A stretch of 26,542 nucleotides of DNA from CAZBUH01 sp964495095. Its GTDB lineage: Bacteria; Bacillota; Clostridia; Oscillospirales; Oscillospiraceae. A model generated the notes under the pieces. That model worked only from the letters and a program-made list of their open reading frames with translations. It searched no databases and had not been told where the DNA came from. Each line of letters starts with the position of its first letter. The stretch's first letter is position 1. The stretch spans positions 1 to 26,542 of the forward strand of contig CAZBUH010000017.1 in the NCBI GenBank assembly GCA_964495095.1. Reading direction: 5' to 3'. A program made the position numbers and the translations under genes. Below are positions 14,897 to 23,691 of the stretch, piece after piece.

Positions 14897-15772
14897 ATGG
14901 ACGGCAGGGACAGCTTTTCCCGTTATCATCCGGCGGTAAACTTCGTATATTTCGCGCTGGTGCTCATTTTCGGCATGACCCTTATGCACCCGGCCTGCCT
15001 TTTTACGGCCCTTGTGTGCAGCACTGCCTACGCGCTGCGGCTCAGCGGCGTCAAGGCCCTGAAATTCCAGCTTAAATACCTTCTGCCTCTTATGCTCCTC
15101 ACCGCCGCCATAGGCCCCCTTTTTAATCACCAGGGCGCCACGGCCCTGTGCCGGCTCCCCTCAGGCAACGCGCTCACGCTGGAGAGCATCCTGTTCAGCG
15201 CGGCGTCGTCCCTTATGCTCATATCGGTTATAAACTGGTTTTCCTGCTATAACGCGGTCATGACCTCGGATAAATTCATATACCTCTTTGGCCGGATAAT
15301 CCCGTCCCTCAGTCTTGTGCTCTCAATGGCGCTGCGGTTTGTGCCCGGCTTCAAAAACCAGATAAAGCGGATAGCCGCGGCTCAGAAGCGCCCCGGCGAG
15401 GGCCGGGAGGGCGTTTTTCGCAAAGCCTCGGCAGGGCTTAAAATACTATCCGCCGCCGTCACCTGGGCCCTGGAAAATTCCATCGTCACAGCCGACAGCA
15501 TGAGAAGCCGCGGCTTCGGCCTGCGTGGCCGGACGGCCTTCTCCATATATAAATTTACGGGCCGGGATGCCGCTGCCCTGGCCATTCTTCTGCTGTGCGC
15601 CGCCTATATGGCGGCGGGCGCGGCTCTCGGGGCCTTTACATGGCGGTACTACCCTACCGTAAAGGGCAGCTTCAGCCTGTACTCGTTAAGCGTAACGGCG
15701 GCCTATCTCTGCCTGTGCCTTTTCCCGTTGGGGGCCGATTTAAAGGAGGACGCGAAATGGGCCGGAATGTAG
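14897..15772 (+). CDS. ecfT: ECF transporter transmembrane subunit EcfT (CbiQ family)
   Basis: This 291-residue membrane protein couples ATP hydrolysis by the ECF ATPases to movement of the substrate-binding S component. AAAGGGCGG at 14881-14889 precedes the ATG. Hydrophobic segments fill about residues 14-45, 58-75, 95-118, 128-147 and two near the C-terminus. The cytoplasmic coupling region contains MALRFVPGF (144-152) and SMRSRGFG (201-208), the latter a version of the Ala-Arg-Gly motif that contacts the ATPases. Its last 16 bases overlap the start of the ATPase-S gene, so the two are translationally coupled. Confidence 0.92.
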   Translation: MDGRDSFSRYHPAVNFVYFALVLIFGMTLMHPACLFTALVCSTAYALRLSGVKALKFQLKYLLPLMLLTAAIGPLFNHQGATALCRLPSGNALTLESILFSAASSLMLISVINWFSCYNAVMTSDKFIYLFGRIIPSLSLVLSMALRFVPGFKNQIKRIAAAQKRPGEGREGVFRKASAGLKILSAAVTWALENSIVTADSMRSRGFGLRGRTAFSIYKFTGRDAAALAILLLCAAYMAAGAALGAFTWRYYPTVKGSFSLYSLSVTAAYLCLCLFPLGADLKEDAKWAGM

Positions 15773-18168
15773 CGGCGCTCTCTGTTGAAAATTTCAGCTT
15801 CGCCTATCCCGGCGCCGCCGTAAACGCCCTTACGGATATAGGCTTCCGGATAGAGCGGGGCGATTTCGCCGTCCTCTGCGGCCCCTCGGGAAGCGGGAAA
15901 ACCACGCTTTTAAGGTGCCTGAAGCCCATCCTCGCCCCACGCGGGGACAGGTCCGGGGAGCTTCTGTTTAACGGCGCCGCCCTTGAGGGGCTCAGCCAGC
16001 GGGAGCAGGCGGAGAAAATCGGCTTTGTGCTCCAATCTCCAGAACACCAAATCGTAACCGACAAGGTCTGGCACGAGCTGGCCTTCGGCCTTGAGAGCCT
16101 GGGTACGGAAAATCAGGAGATACGGCGGCGGGTGGCGGAGATGGCCTCCTTTTTCGGCATACAGCAGTGGTTTTATAAGAGCACCATGGAGCTTTCCGGC
16201 GGCCAGAAGCAGCTTCTCAATTTGGCCTCCGTTATGGTCATGGGGCCGGAGCTTCTCATTCTGGACGAGCCTACAGGCAGCCTCGACCCGGTTGCCGCCT
16301 CGGATTTTCTCGGCGTCCTGGGCAAAATCAACCGGGAGCTGGGTACCACTATAATAATGACGGAGCACCGGCTGGAGGACGCCCTTCCGCTGGCAAACCG
16401 CGCCATTATCCTGGACGGCGGCAGGCTTATAGCCGACGGAAAACCCGATACGGTTGGCAAAGAGCTTCTGCGATCCGGCCACGGCATGTTCCTTTCCATG
16501 CCCACGCCCATGCGGGTCTGGGCCGCCGTGGAAAACGGTCTGGACTGCCCCATTACCGTCCGGGACGGCAGGGCCTGGCTACGCAGCTTCTCCGAAAATC
16601 ACAGCCTTGGGAATATCCCGGAAAAGCCCCCTTTACGTCAGAGCGGCGAAACAGCCGTTAAATTTGACGGCGTGTGGCTGAGATACGAAAAAAACTCCCC
16701 GGACGTGCTTAAGGGCCTGGAGCTGGACATAAAGCGGGGCAGCTTCACAGCCCTTATGGGCGGAAACGGCGTGGGAAAAACCACGGCTCTCTCCGCCGCA
16801 GGGGGTCTTTTAAAGCCATACCGTGGAAAAATCACCGTAAACGGGCGGACGGCCATACTCCCACAGGACCCGCAGACAGTTTTCACCGAAAAAACAGTTT
16901 GGGACGAGCTTATGTCCGCTCTGCCGAAAAGCGCCGGCCCCGAAGAAAACGGGCGCGCCGCCCGTTCCGCCGCCGCGCTCTGCGGTATATCCGGCCTTCT
17001 CCACCGCCACCCCTACGATCTCTCCGGCGGCGAGCAGCAGCGGGCGGCGCTGGCAAAAATCCTGCTGGAAAAGCCCGATATCCTGCTGCTGGACGAGCCC
17101 ACAAAGGGCCTCGACGCGGAATTTAAGCAGAGCTTTGCCGGTATACTGGCGTCGCTTCAAAATGACGGCGCAACGATAATAACGGTCAGCCACGACGTGG
17201 AGTTCTGCGCCGAATTTGCCGAAAACTGCGTTATGCTTTTCGACGGCGCGGCCATATCACAGGGTGCGCCCCGGGAATTTTTTGCCCGGAACAGCTTTTA
17301 CACCACGGCGGCCAGCCGCATGGCCAGGGAACTGCTGCCGGAGGCCGTCACCCCGGCGGATATAATCTGCGCCTGCGGCGGCGTCCCGCCGGAGCCTCCA
17401 AAGGGGCCCAAAAAACCGCAGAATGTCCGGCCGCCGGTGCTCCCCGCCCCGGCCCCCTCAAAAAAAGAGCGGAGCCGCCCGGGAAAAAAGTCGGTTTTCT
17501 CCGCCCTTATGATACTTCTTCTTATCCCCCTGACTATTTTCTTCGGGATGGAGTACCTTGAAAACAGGAAATATTACTTCATATCCCTGCTTGTGATATT
17601 GGAGTGTATGGCGCCCTTTTTTTTGATGTTTGAGGGCCGCCGCCCAATGGCACGGGAGCTTGTGACGGTGGCGGTGCTCTGCGCCCTGGGCGTCGCCGGC
17701 AGGGCGGCGTTTTTCATGCTGCCGCAGTTTAAGCCCGTAATGGCCCTTGTGATTATCTCCGGGGCGGCCTTTGGCGGCGAGACGGGCTTTCTTGTCGGGG
17801 CCATGACCATGCTGGTGTCAAATATGTTTTTCGGCCAGGGACCCCTTACGCCGTGGCAGATGTTCGCCATGGGCCTTGTGGGCTTTCTGGCGGGAATTAT
17901 TTTCAGGGGAAACGGCCTCAAAAAAAGAGCGCCTATGGCGCTCTTCGGATTTATCGCCGCAGTGGCGGTTTACGGCGGCATAATGAATCCCGCCGCCGCC
18001 CTGGTGTCCCAGGGGACGGTAAATTTTGAGATGCTGCTGTCATATTACGCGGCGGGCCTGCCGCTGGATTTAATACAAGCCGCAGCCACGGTGCTTTTCC
18101 TGTGGCTGCTGGCCCGGCCAATGCTGGAGAAATTGGAGCGCATTAAAACCAAATACATGACAGTCTGA
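15757..18168 (+). CDS. Fusion of two ECF ATPases and an S component (EcfA-EcfA'-EcfS)
   Basis: From the ATG at 15757 (AAAGGAGGA at 15742-15750) the product is 803 residues; an open frame to 15595 has no ribosome site and overlaps ecfT. ATPase 1: Walker A GPSGSGKTT 42-50, signature LSGGQK 146-151, Walker B LLILDEP 166-172, switch H204. ATPase 2: GGNGVGKTT 335-343, LSGGEQ 422-427, ILLLDEP 442-448, H479. Both sites look active. A Pro-rich linker (about 544-568) leads to a membrane domain (579-803) with six to eight segments, including FGGETGFLVGAM and GPLTPWQMFAMGLVGFLAG, typical of ECF S components. Substrate is not set by sequence; the S domain reminds me of the cobalamin (CbrT-like) group but this is unverified. 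One chain thus carries three usual subunits, and with EcfT would form a complete importer. Confidence 0.9.
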   Translation: MGRNVAALSVENFSFAYPGAAVNALTDIGFRIERGDFAVLCGPSGSGKTTLLRCLKPILAPRGDRSGELLFNGAALEGLSQREQAEKIGFVLQSPEHQIVTDKVWHELAFGLESLGTENQEIRRRVAEMASFFGIQQWFYKSTMELSGGQKQLLNLASVMVMGPELLILDEPTGSLDPVAASDFLGVLGKINRELGTTIIMTEHRLEDALPLANRAIILDGGRLIADGKPDTVGKELLRSGHGMFLSMPTPMRVWAAVENGLDCPITVRDGRAWLRSFSENHSLGNIPEKPPLRQSGETAVKFDGVWLRYEKNSPDVLKGLELDIKRGSFTALMGGNGVGKTTALSAAGGLLKPYRGKITVNGRTAILPQDPQTVFTEKTVWDELMSALPKSAGPEENGRAARSAAALCGISGLLHRHPYDLSGGEQQRAALAKILLEKPDILLLDEPTKGLDAEFKQSFAGILASLQNDGATIITVSHDVEFCAEFAENCVMLFDGAAISQGAPREFFARNSFYTTAASRMARELLPEAVTPADIICACGGVPPEPPKGPKKPQNVRPPVLPAPAPSKKERSRPGKKSVFSALMILLLIPLTIFFGMEYLENRKYYFISLLVILECMAPFFLMFEGRRPMARELVTVAVLCALGVAGRAAFFMLPQFKPVMALVIISGAAFGGETGFLVGAMTMLVSNMFFGQGPLTPWQMFAMGLVGFLAGIIFRGNGLKKRAPMALFGFIAAVAVYGGIMNPAAALVSQGTVNFEMLLSYYAAGLPLDLIQAAATVLFLWLLARPMLEKLERIKTKYMTV

Positions 18169-18196
18169 ATTAACCCCGCATTTCTCCTTAAACCGT

Positions 18197-18235
18197 TTGA
18201 GCCTCTGCCGCACAGCGGCAGAGGCTCAATTTTAT
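18197..18235 (+). terminator. Terminator of the toroid-ECF operon
   Basis: A 14-bp perfect stem, TTGAGCCTCTGCCG (18197-18210) with its complement at 18216-18229, encloses a 5-base loop and is followed by TTTTAT. It lies between convergent genes. The minus-strand side lacks a T run, so it serves mainly the plus strand, though it may also slow the opposing transcript. Confidence 0.87.
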
Positions 18236-18242
18236 CAGGATA

Positions 18243-19535
18243 TCAGTAAACTATGCCGTACTCCCTGGCCTCATCCCGAAGCTGCTCTCTGAAGCTCGGG
18301 TGGGCGATGGAAATCATGGCCTCCACCCTCTCCCGGATGGTCCTGCCCCGCAGCTCCGCCACGCCGTATTCGGTGACTATGGTGTCCGCCAGGTTTCTGG
18401 ATATGGACACCGCCGCGCCGGGAGTTAGAATGGATTTTATCTTTGAGTGCTTTCCGTCCCTTGTGGTGGAGGTAAAGGCCACTATTCCACGTCCGCCCCT
18501 GGAGTGCATCGCGCCGTAGGCGTAATCCGCAGCGCCGCCGGTGCCGGAATACTGATGGCTCCCGATGGACTCAGAGCATATCTGCCCCGTTATATCCACC
18601 TCCATGGCGGTATTCACGGATATCATATTGTTATTCTGGGATATCACAAACGGGTCGTTCCCGTAGGAGCACGGCACCAGCCTGCATGCGGGGTTGTTCG
18701 CCACCGTCTCGTAGAGGTGCTCGTCGCCTATGCAGAAGGTGGCGATATGTATGCCCCTGTTGAGGTTTTTCCGGCTTCCGTTTACGTTGCCGTTTTCCAT
18801 AAGGTCGGCCATAGTGGAGGAAAACAGCTCCGAATGGATTCCCAAATCGTTCTTCTCCTTTAAATACTCGCCCACCGCATCGGGCAGGCCGCCGATTCCA
18901 AGCTGGATGCAGTCGCCGTCGTGGATAAGGTCGGCTATGTACCGGCCTATTTTTTTATCCATTTCCGTCTGCACCGAACGGGGTATGGTAAAGAGGGGCT
19001 TATCCGACACGAAAAACGCCGTCACATCCTTAAGGGGTATCTCCACGCCGCCCCGCACCCTTTTAAACCGGGGGTTTACCTCCAGTATTATCTTTTCCGC
19101 GCAGCTGAGGGCCTCCCGCTCAAACATCTGGCAGTACGGTATCTGGAAAGAGCCGTTCTCCATATCCGTCACCTGTGCCACAAAAACATTGTTGGGCTTA
19201 TACGCCGTGCGCTCAGCCATGTAGTTGTGCAGATTCGACGGGATGTAGGAGGCCATGCCCAGCTTGTGTGCGTCCTGAAAGGGGCTGGCGTAAAAATGGC
19301 CCAGTGTCATAACGTGTCCCTTGGTGGCGGGGTCATGCAGATACGGATAGTCGTTATCTTTACTTTTTATAAGCGTCACATCTTTAAGCCGCGGTATTAT
19401 CTCGCCAAAATTGCTCAAAAAAGTGATAGGCTCCGTGCCCACGCCGGACACGGCTATAGTATCCCCGGACTCTATAAGCCCCAGGCAGTCCTGAAGGGTG
19501 CTTTTCTTCATCCCGTAAACATCCTGATAGGTCAT
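18243..19535 (-). CDS. Acetyl-CoA hydrolase/transferase family CoA-transferase (butyryl-CoA or 4-hydroxybutyrate type)
   Basis: This 430-residue cytosolic enzyme moves CoA between acyl groups, most likely from a short acyl-CoA to acetate. The catalytic glutamate is E236 in GIHSELFSS, preceded by GIGGLPDAV (213-221) in the CoA-binding part. GTGGAADY and EYGVAELRG are further family motifs. The length fits 4-hydroxybutyrate and butyryl-CoA:acetate CoA-transferases, which cannot be told apart safely by eye. It stands alone with its own promoter (19566-19594) and GGAGGA ribosome site. No 4-hydroxybutyrate or butyrate pathway genes are within view, so the physiological acyl group is an inference. 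Confidence 0.88.
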   Translation of the reverse strand: MTYQDVYGMKKSTLQDCLGLIESGDTIAVSGVGTEPITFLSNFGEIIPRLKDVTLIKSKDNDYPYLHDPATKGHVMTLGHFYASPFQDAHKLGMASYIPSNLHNYMAERTAYKPNNVFVAQVTDMENGSFQIPYCQMFEREALSCAEKIILEVNPRFKRVRGGVEIPLKDVTAFFVSDKPLFTIPRSVQTEMDKKIGRYIADLIHDGDCIQLGIGGLPDAVGEYLKEKNDLGIHSELFSSTMADLMENGNVNGSRKNLNRGIHIATFCIGDEHLYETVANNPACRLVPCSYGNDPFVISQNNNMISVNTAMEVDITGQICSESIGSHQYSGTGGAADYAYGAMHSRGGRGIVAFTSTTRDGKHSKIKSILTPGAAVSISRNLADTIVTEYGVAELRGRTIRERVEAMISIAHPSFREQLRDEAREYGIVY

Positions 19536-19565
19536 TTTTCATCCTCCGTCTTTTGATTGCTTTTA

Positions 19566-19594
19566 ATTATAGCATTTGGCTTTTAAATTGTATA
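19566..19594 (-). promoter_or_regulatory. Sigma-A promoter of the CoA-transferase gene
   Basis: On the minus strand TATACA (19589-19594) and TATAAT (19566-19571) are 17 bases apart, and TGC directly before the -10 box makes it an extended -10. The leader is short, about 25 bases. Confidence 0.72.
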
Positions 19595-19637
19595 GAGAAA
19601 ATGAAAATAAAATATATCCTGCCTCAACCGGGGCCAT

Positions 19638-19666
19638 TTGACATACGGCCGGTTATATAATAGAAT
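19638..19666 (+). promoter_or_regulatory. Sigma-A promoter of the M3 peptidase-binding protein operon
   Basis: A perfect -35 box TTGACA (19638-19643) is followed after 17 bases by TAGAAT (19661-19666). A TATAAT at 19656-19661 is only 12 bases from the -35 box and is unlikely to be used with it. It is divergent from the CoA-transferase promoter about 45 bases away. Confidence 0.78.
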
Positions 19667-19707
19667 AATGAATCATATACATATTAATTTATAAGGAGAC
19701 AGATAAT

Positions 19708-21411
19708 ATGAAATTCCCTGAGATGCCCTATGCCCGCCCGGACATTGAGGCTGTCAAAAAAGATATCCGTACCATTACGGATAAGCTGAAATCGGCCGCG
19801 ACCTTCCAGCAGGCGGACGCGGCCCTTCTCGAAATGGATGAGTGCCTTCGCCACACAGAGACGCTCTCCACCCTGGCCCACATACGCCACGACATAGACA
19901 CAAACGACGAATTCTACAAGGATGAGCAGGCATTCTGGGACACCGCCGGCCCCGAGCTTCAGGAATACCATCAGGAATTTGACGACGCTCTTTTCAATTC
20001 CCCCTTCAGGGCGGAGTTTTCCGAAAAATATTCACCCCTGCTCTTTACAAACACCGAGATATCCCTCCGGACCTTTAAGCCGGAGCTTATCGGCGATCTG
20101 AAGCGTGAAAACGAGCTTACGACAGAATACGATAACCTTATCGCCTCGGCCCAGATACCCTTTGAGGGCGGCGTCTATACCCTGTCCCAGATGTCCCCCT
20201 TCAAGCAGTCCCCGGACGATAAGCGCCGCCTCGCCGCCTGGACGGCCGAGGGCAATTTCTACTCCGGCATCGGCGACAAGCTGGACTCCATTTATGACGA
20301 GCTTGTGGCTCTGCGCACCTCCATGGGTCGGAAGCTGGGCTACGAAAACTACATACCTCTGGGCTACGACAGGATGATGAGAAACTGCTACACCAAGGAG
20401 GACGTGGAAAAATTCCGTGAGTCGGTTATCAAGTATATGGTCCCGGTGGCGGATAAAATCTACCGGGAACAGGCGAAGCGCCTTGGCGTTGCCTATCCCC
20501 TCAGCTATTCCGACGCCGCTCTGGAATACCGCTCCGGCAACGCCGCCCCCAAGGGCACGCCGGAGGACATCCTGGCCCACGGCAAAAAATTCTATCACGA
20601 GCTGTCCCCGGAGACAGCCGAATTTATCGACGTAATGTTTGAAAACCAGTGTATGGACGTGCTCTCCAAAAAGGGCAAGGCCGGCGGCGGCTACTGCACC
20701 TCCATACCCGACTACAGCGTTCCGTTCATCTTTGCAAACTTCAACGGCACCTCCCACGATGTTGAGGTCATGACCCACGAGGCGGGACATGCCTTCCAGG
20801 CCTACACCTGCCGTAATATAAAGCCCATCTCCATGCAGTGGGCCTCCCTGGAATCCTGCGAGATACACTCCATGTCCATGGAATTTTTCGCATGGCCCTG
20901 GGAGGAGGGCTTCTTTCACGAGGACACCCAGAAATTCTATTACAGCCACCTTACCGGCGCGCTCACCTTTATCCCATACGGCACAATGGTGGACCATTTC
21001 CAGCACATCGTCTATGAGCACCCGGAGCTCACTCCCGGCCAGCGCCATCAGGAGTGGTCAAAGCTCATGTCCATATATATGCCATGGATAAGGCTCGACG
21101 GCGAGATTCCCTTCTATTCCTTCGGCCGCTACTGGCAGCGCCAGAGCCATATTTACGACTGCCCCTTCTACTACATAGACTACTGCCTGGCCCAGACCAT
21201 GTCCCTCCAGTTCTGGGAGTACATGCTTCGTGACAGAAAGGCCGCGTGGGAGGCCTATATGCGCCTTGTCCGCCCCGGCGGTACCATGACCTTCCGCCAG
21301 CTTGTTGAGGCCGCGGGCCTCGTTGTGCCCTTCCAGCCCAACGCCCTTAAGGACGTCTGCGCCGCGGCTGAAAAGTGGATAGCTGATTTTGATATGTCGC
21401 AGCTTGCATAA
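19708..21411 (+). CDS. M3 family oligoendopeptidase
   Basis: This 567-residue zinc metallopeptidase of the thimet/PepF family cuts oligopeptides inside the cell; there is no signal peptide. The zinc site is HEAGH at 357-361 within VMTHEAGHAFQAY, and the third ligand is probably E385 in SCEIHSMSMEF. The C-terminal part has the aromatic-rich substrate-binding segments typical of the M3B group, such as YYIDYCLAQTMSLQFWEYM (19 residues). AAGGAGA precedes the ATG. A clear promoter lies about 45 bases upstream, and a solute-binding lipoprotein gene follows after 13 bases, so it probably digests peptides that the binding protein helps to capture. Confidence 0.93.
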   Translation: MKFPEMPYARPDIEAVKKDIRTITDKLKSAATFQQADAALLEMDECLRHTETLSTLAHIRHDIDTNDEFYKDEQAFWDTAGPELQEYHQEFDDALFNSPFRAEFSEKYSPLLFTNTEISLRTFKPELIGDLKRENELTTEYDNLIASAQIPFEGGVYTLSQMSPFKQSPDDKRRLAAWTAEGNFYSGIGDKLDSIYDELVALRTSMGRKLGYENYIPLGYDRMMRNCYTKEDVEKFRESVIKYMVPVADKIYREQAKRLGVAYPLSYSDAALEYRSGNAAPKGTPEDILAHGKKFYHELSPETAEFIDVMFENQCMDVLSKKGKAGGGYCTSIPDYSVPFIFANFNGTSHDVEVMTHEAGHAFQAYTCRNIKPISMQWASLESCEIHSMSMEFFAWPWEEGFFHEDTQKFYYSHLTGALTFIPYGTMVDHFQHIVYEHPELTPGQRHQEWSKLMSIYMPWIRLDGEIPFYSFGRYWQRQSHIYDCPFYYIDYCLAQTMSLQFWEYMLRDRKAAWEAYMRLVRPGGTMTFRQLVEAAGLVVPFQPNALKDVCAAAEKWIADFDMSQLA

Positions 21412-21424
21412 ATCGGAGGCTATT

Positions 21425-23632
21425 ATGTCCTTTCGCAGAATTTTCGCTCTTATAACGGCGGCGGCCATGCTCTGGGCGGTATTTCCGGGCTGCAGCGCGG
21501 GCGGCGGCCCGGAGGAGTCAGATTCCCCGGCCCCTCCAATCATCGACACACCGGCCCCCACCCCGGAGCCTACCCCTCAGCCCACTCCGGAGCCGGAGCC
21601 CTTGACGGCCGGCTTTGAAGGCGGCTTCAGCGGGAATTTCAATCCCGCCTACGCCCAGTCGGAAAACGATCTGGCCGTGGTATCCGCCGTATGCGCATAC
21701 CTGCTCAATTATGACGCCGGCGGAAACATCGTGGCGGACGGCGCCGCAGTATCCGTGGAAACCGAGCCGGAGACCGGCCTTACGTCCTATACCTTTAATC
21801 TCAGGGACGACCTGCTGCTCCCTGACGGCCGGCCCCTTACGGCGGACGACCTTATTTTCACCCTCTATCTTCTCTGCGACAGCTCCTACGACGGCCCGCT
21901 GTCCACCGGCACCCTCCCCATACTGGGACTTGAGGAGTACAGGGAGAACACCGCAGCGGAAAATCACGAGAAGTATTCCCTGCTGTTCCGGAGCATTCTG
22001 TACGCCGGGCGCGATAACGCCGACTTCTCTCAATGGACCTATGAGACCCAGGAGGTTTTCTGGCAGATAATCGACCGGGCGTGGCGGGAGGACGTCTCCG
22101 CCATAATCGACTACTGCACTGAAAATTTCGCCGCCGCTTACGGCGAGAGCTGGTTTGGCCGCACGGCGGAGGAGATAAAAGCCGACCGGGGCCTTCAGAC
22201 CGCCTTTGCCATGATGCTTTGGGGCTTCGGAGACCTTGACGAAAACGGCGGCTTCTACACCGTGGCTCTCGGCAAAACCTGGACCCTGCAGGAGGGGGAC
22301 ATGCCCTCCGACGAGGACTTTTTCAATGAGGCTTACAGCTTTTATAAGGGCGACCCGGAGGCCTACTGGGAGGTTGAGTACGCCGACGGCTCCTCCGTAG
22401 TGGACGCCGCCCTGCCGCAGTTTATCGGCGCTGCCGCCCAGTTGGACGGGCTGCCGCCCATAAGCGGCATATCCGGCATAGAGCGGCTCTCCGATTATTC
22501 CGTGTCCGTCACCGTGTCCGGGGCCTCCTCCGGGGATTTGGAGAAGTTCATTATCCCCGTCATGCCACTTTCATACTACGGCGGCGAATACGACTATGAA
22601 AAGGGCCTTTTCGGCGTCACCCGCGGCGAGCTGCACGAAATAAAGGCCGTGACCGAGCCTTTCGGCGCCGGAGCCTATGAGCTTTTGAGCTTTGACGGCT
22701 GCACGGCGGAGCTTACGGCAAACGAAAATTACTTCGGCGGTGAGCCGGCCACTCAAAAAGCCGTTTTTACCGTCACCTACGGCGCGCAGGCGGACATCGA
22801 GAGCGGCTATCTGGACATAGCGCAAATTTCCGGCCTTTCCGGCGGGAATGCCTGGGACGACGGCTACTGCTACCTCGGCATAAATGCGGATAATGTCTGC
22901 GTAAGCCGCGACCCGTATTCCGAAGAGAGCCTTGCCCTCCGCCGGGGGCTTATTGCGGCGGCAGCCGCCTGCCGGCAGGACGGCCAGGACTGGCCCCTCA
23001 CTCTGTCCTCCCCCTGCTATCCCCAAATTTCCGGCGGTTTTGAAACGGATATGTCCGCCGCTGTTACCGAGGCCAAAAACTGTTTTGCGGCGGCCAGCTA
23101 CACCTGGGATGACGCCCTGGGCAAATTCACCGAGGCCCCCGACGGGGCAAGGCTTGAATACGATATTCTCGTCTCCTCCCTGGATAATCCGGCCTGCGAG
23201 CTGCTCCGGCCCGCCCAGGAGGCGCTTTCCGCCCTTGGCATAACGCTGAACTTTGTCTCCGCCGGCAGCGAATCGGAGTTCTGGTCCGCCCTCAAAAGCG
23301 GAAAGCAGTATCTCTGGTGCGCGGGCTGGTCGGCGGAAACGGACATCGCCGGAGCGCTTTTTGAAAAGTATTCCTCCTCCGGCCAGGGAAACTATTACGG
23401 CCTCGCCTCCGACGAGCTGGACGCCGCCATCGGACGCACCGCCTCCTGCGGCGCCGGGGAACTTCCGGACGCCGTTTTCGGCGTGCTGTCGTCGGTAAAG
23501 GACGCCGCCGTGGAGCTGCCTGTCTACACACGGTACGGCAGCGTCATATGCGGCGAAAATGTATCGGGAATTCCCCAGTGCTCGGCCTGTTACAGTTGGA
23601 TACGGGAAATTCAGAATATTACAGTGGAATAG
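21425..23632 (+). CDS. Family 5 (oligopeptide/nickel-type) solute-binding lipoprotein
   Basis: From the ATG at 21425 (CGGAGG upstream) the product has 735 residues. The N-terminus is a lipoprotein-like signal with C23 in VFPGCS; the residues before the cysteine fit the lipobox consensus imperfectly. A Thr-Pro-Glu repeat stalk follows (about 38-58). The rest matches the SBP_bac_5 fold: NFNPAYA near the start, then TSYTFNLRDDLLLPDGRPLTADDLIFTLYLL in two overlapping motifs, and late segments such as FGAGAYELLSF. Domain I holds an extra mostly helical stretch of roughly 150-190 residues, making it longer than the usual 500-600. No permease or ATPase genes are adjacent, so it must use a transporter encoded elsewhere or act as a receptor. 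It is in an operon with the M3 peptidase. Confidence 0.87.
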   Translation: MSFRRIFALITAAAMLWAVFPGCSAGGGPEESDSPAPPIIDTPAPTPEPTPQPTPEPEPLTAGFEGGFSGNFNPAYAQSENDLAVVSAVCAYLLNYDAGGNIVADGAAVSVETEPETGLTSYTFNLRDDLLLPDGRPLTADDLIFTLYLLCDSSYDGPLSTGTLPILGLEEYRENTAAENHEKYSLLFRSILYAGRDNADFSQWTYETQEVFWQIIDRAWREDVSAIIDYCTENFAAAYGESWFGRTAEEIKADRGLQTAFAMMLWGFGDLDENGGFYTVALGKTWTLQEGDMPSDEDFFNEAYSFYKGDPEAYWEVEYADGSSVVDAALPQFIGAAAQLDGLPPISGISGIERLSDYSVSVTVSGASSGDLEKFIIPVMPLSYYGGEYDYEKGLFGVTRGELHEIKAVTEPFGAGAYELLSFDGCTAELTANENYFGGEPATQKAVFTVTYGAQADIESGYLDIAQISGLSGGNAWDDGYCYLGINADNVCVSRDPYSEESLALRRGLIAAAAACRQDGQDWPLTLSSPCYPQISGGFETDMSAAVTEAKNCFAAASYTWDDALGKFTEAPDGARLEYDILVSSLDNPACELLRPAQEALSALGITLNFVSAGSESEFWSALKSGKQYLWCAGWSAETDIAGALFEKYSSSGQGNYYGLASDELDAAIGRTASCGAGELPDAVFGVLSSVKDAAVELPVYTRYGSVICGENVSGIPQCSACYSWIREIQNITVE

Positions 23633-23670
23633 TTAAAAGCGCGCACCCTGAAAACGGCGCGCGCTTTTAA
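23633..23670. terminator. Terminator after the solute-binding protein gene
   Basis: TTAAAAGCGCGC (23633-23644) pairs with GCGCGCTTTTAA (23659-23670) across a 14-base loop, starting directly after the stop codon. The arms end in A/T runs, so it may work in both directions. Confidence 0.75.
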
Positions 23671-23691
23671 TGAAATTATTTGATTATCCCG

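Noticed and set aside
15595..15756. Upstream extension of the ECF ATPase-S gene
   Set aside because: The added 54 residues are an out-of-frame reading of ecfT, whereas AAAGGAGGA sits exactly before the ATG at 15757.
19638..19661. TTGACA with TATAAT 12 bases downstream as the promoter pair
   Set aside because: The spacing is too short for sigma-A; TAGAAT at 17 bases is the better -10 partner.
20032..21048. Minus-strand open frame (338 codons) opposite the M3 peptidase
   Set aside because: The plus strand encodes a complete peptidase with zinc motif; the antisense frame has no recognisable domain or start signal.
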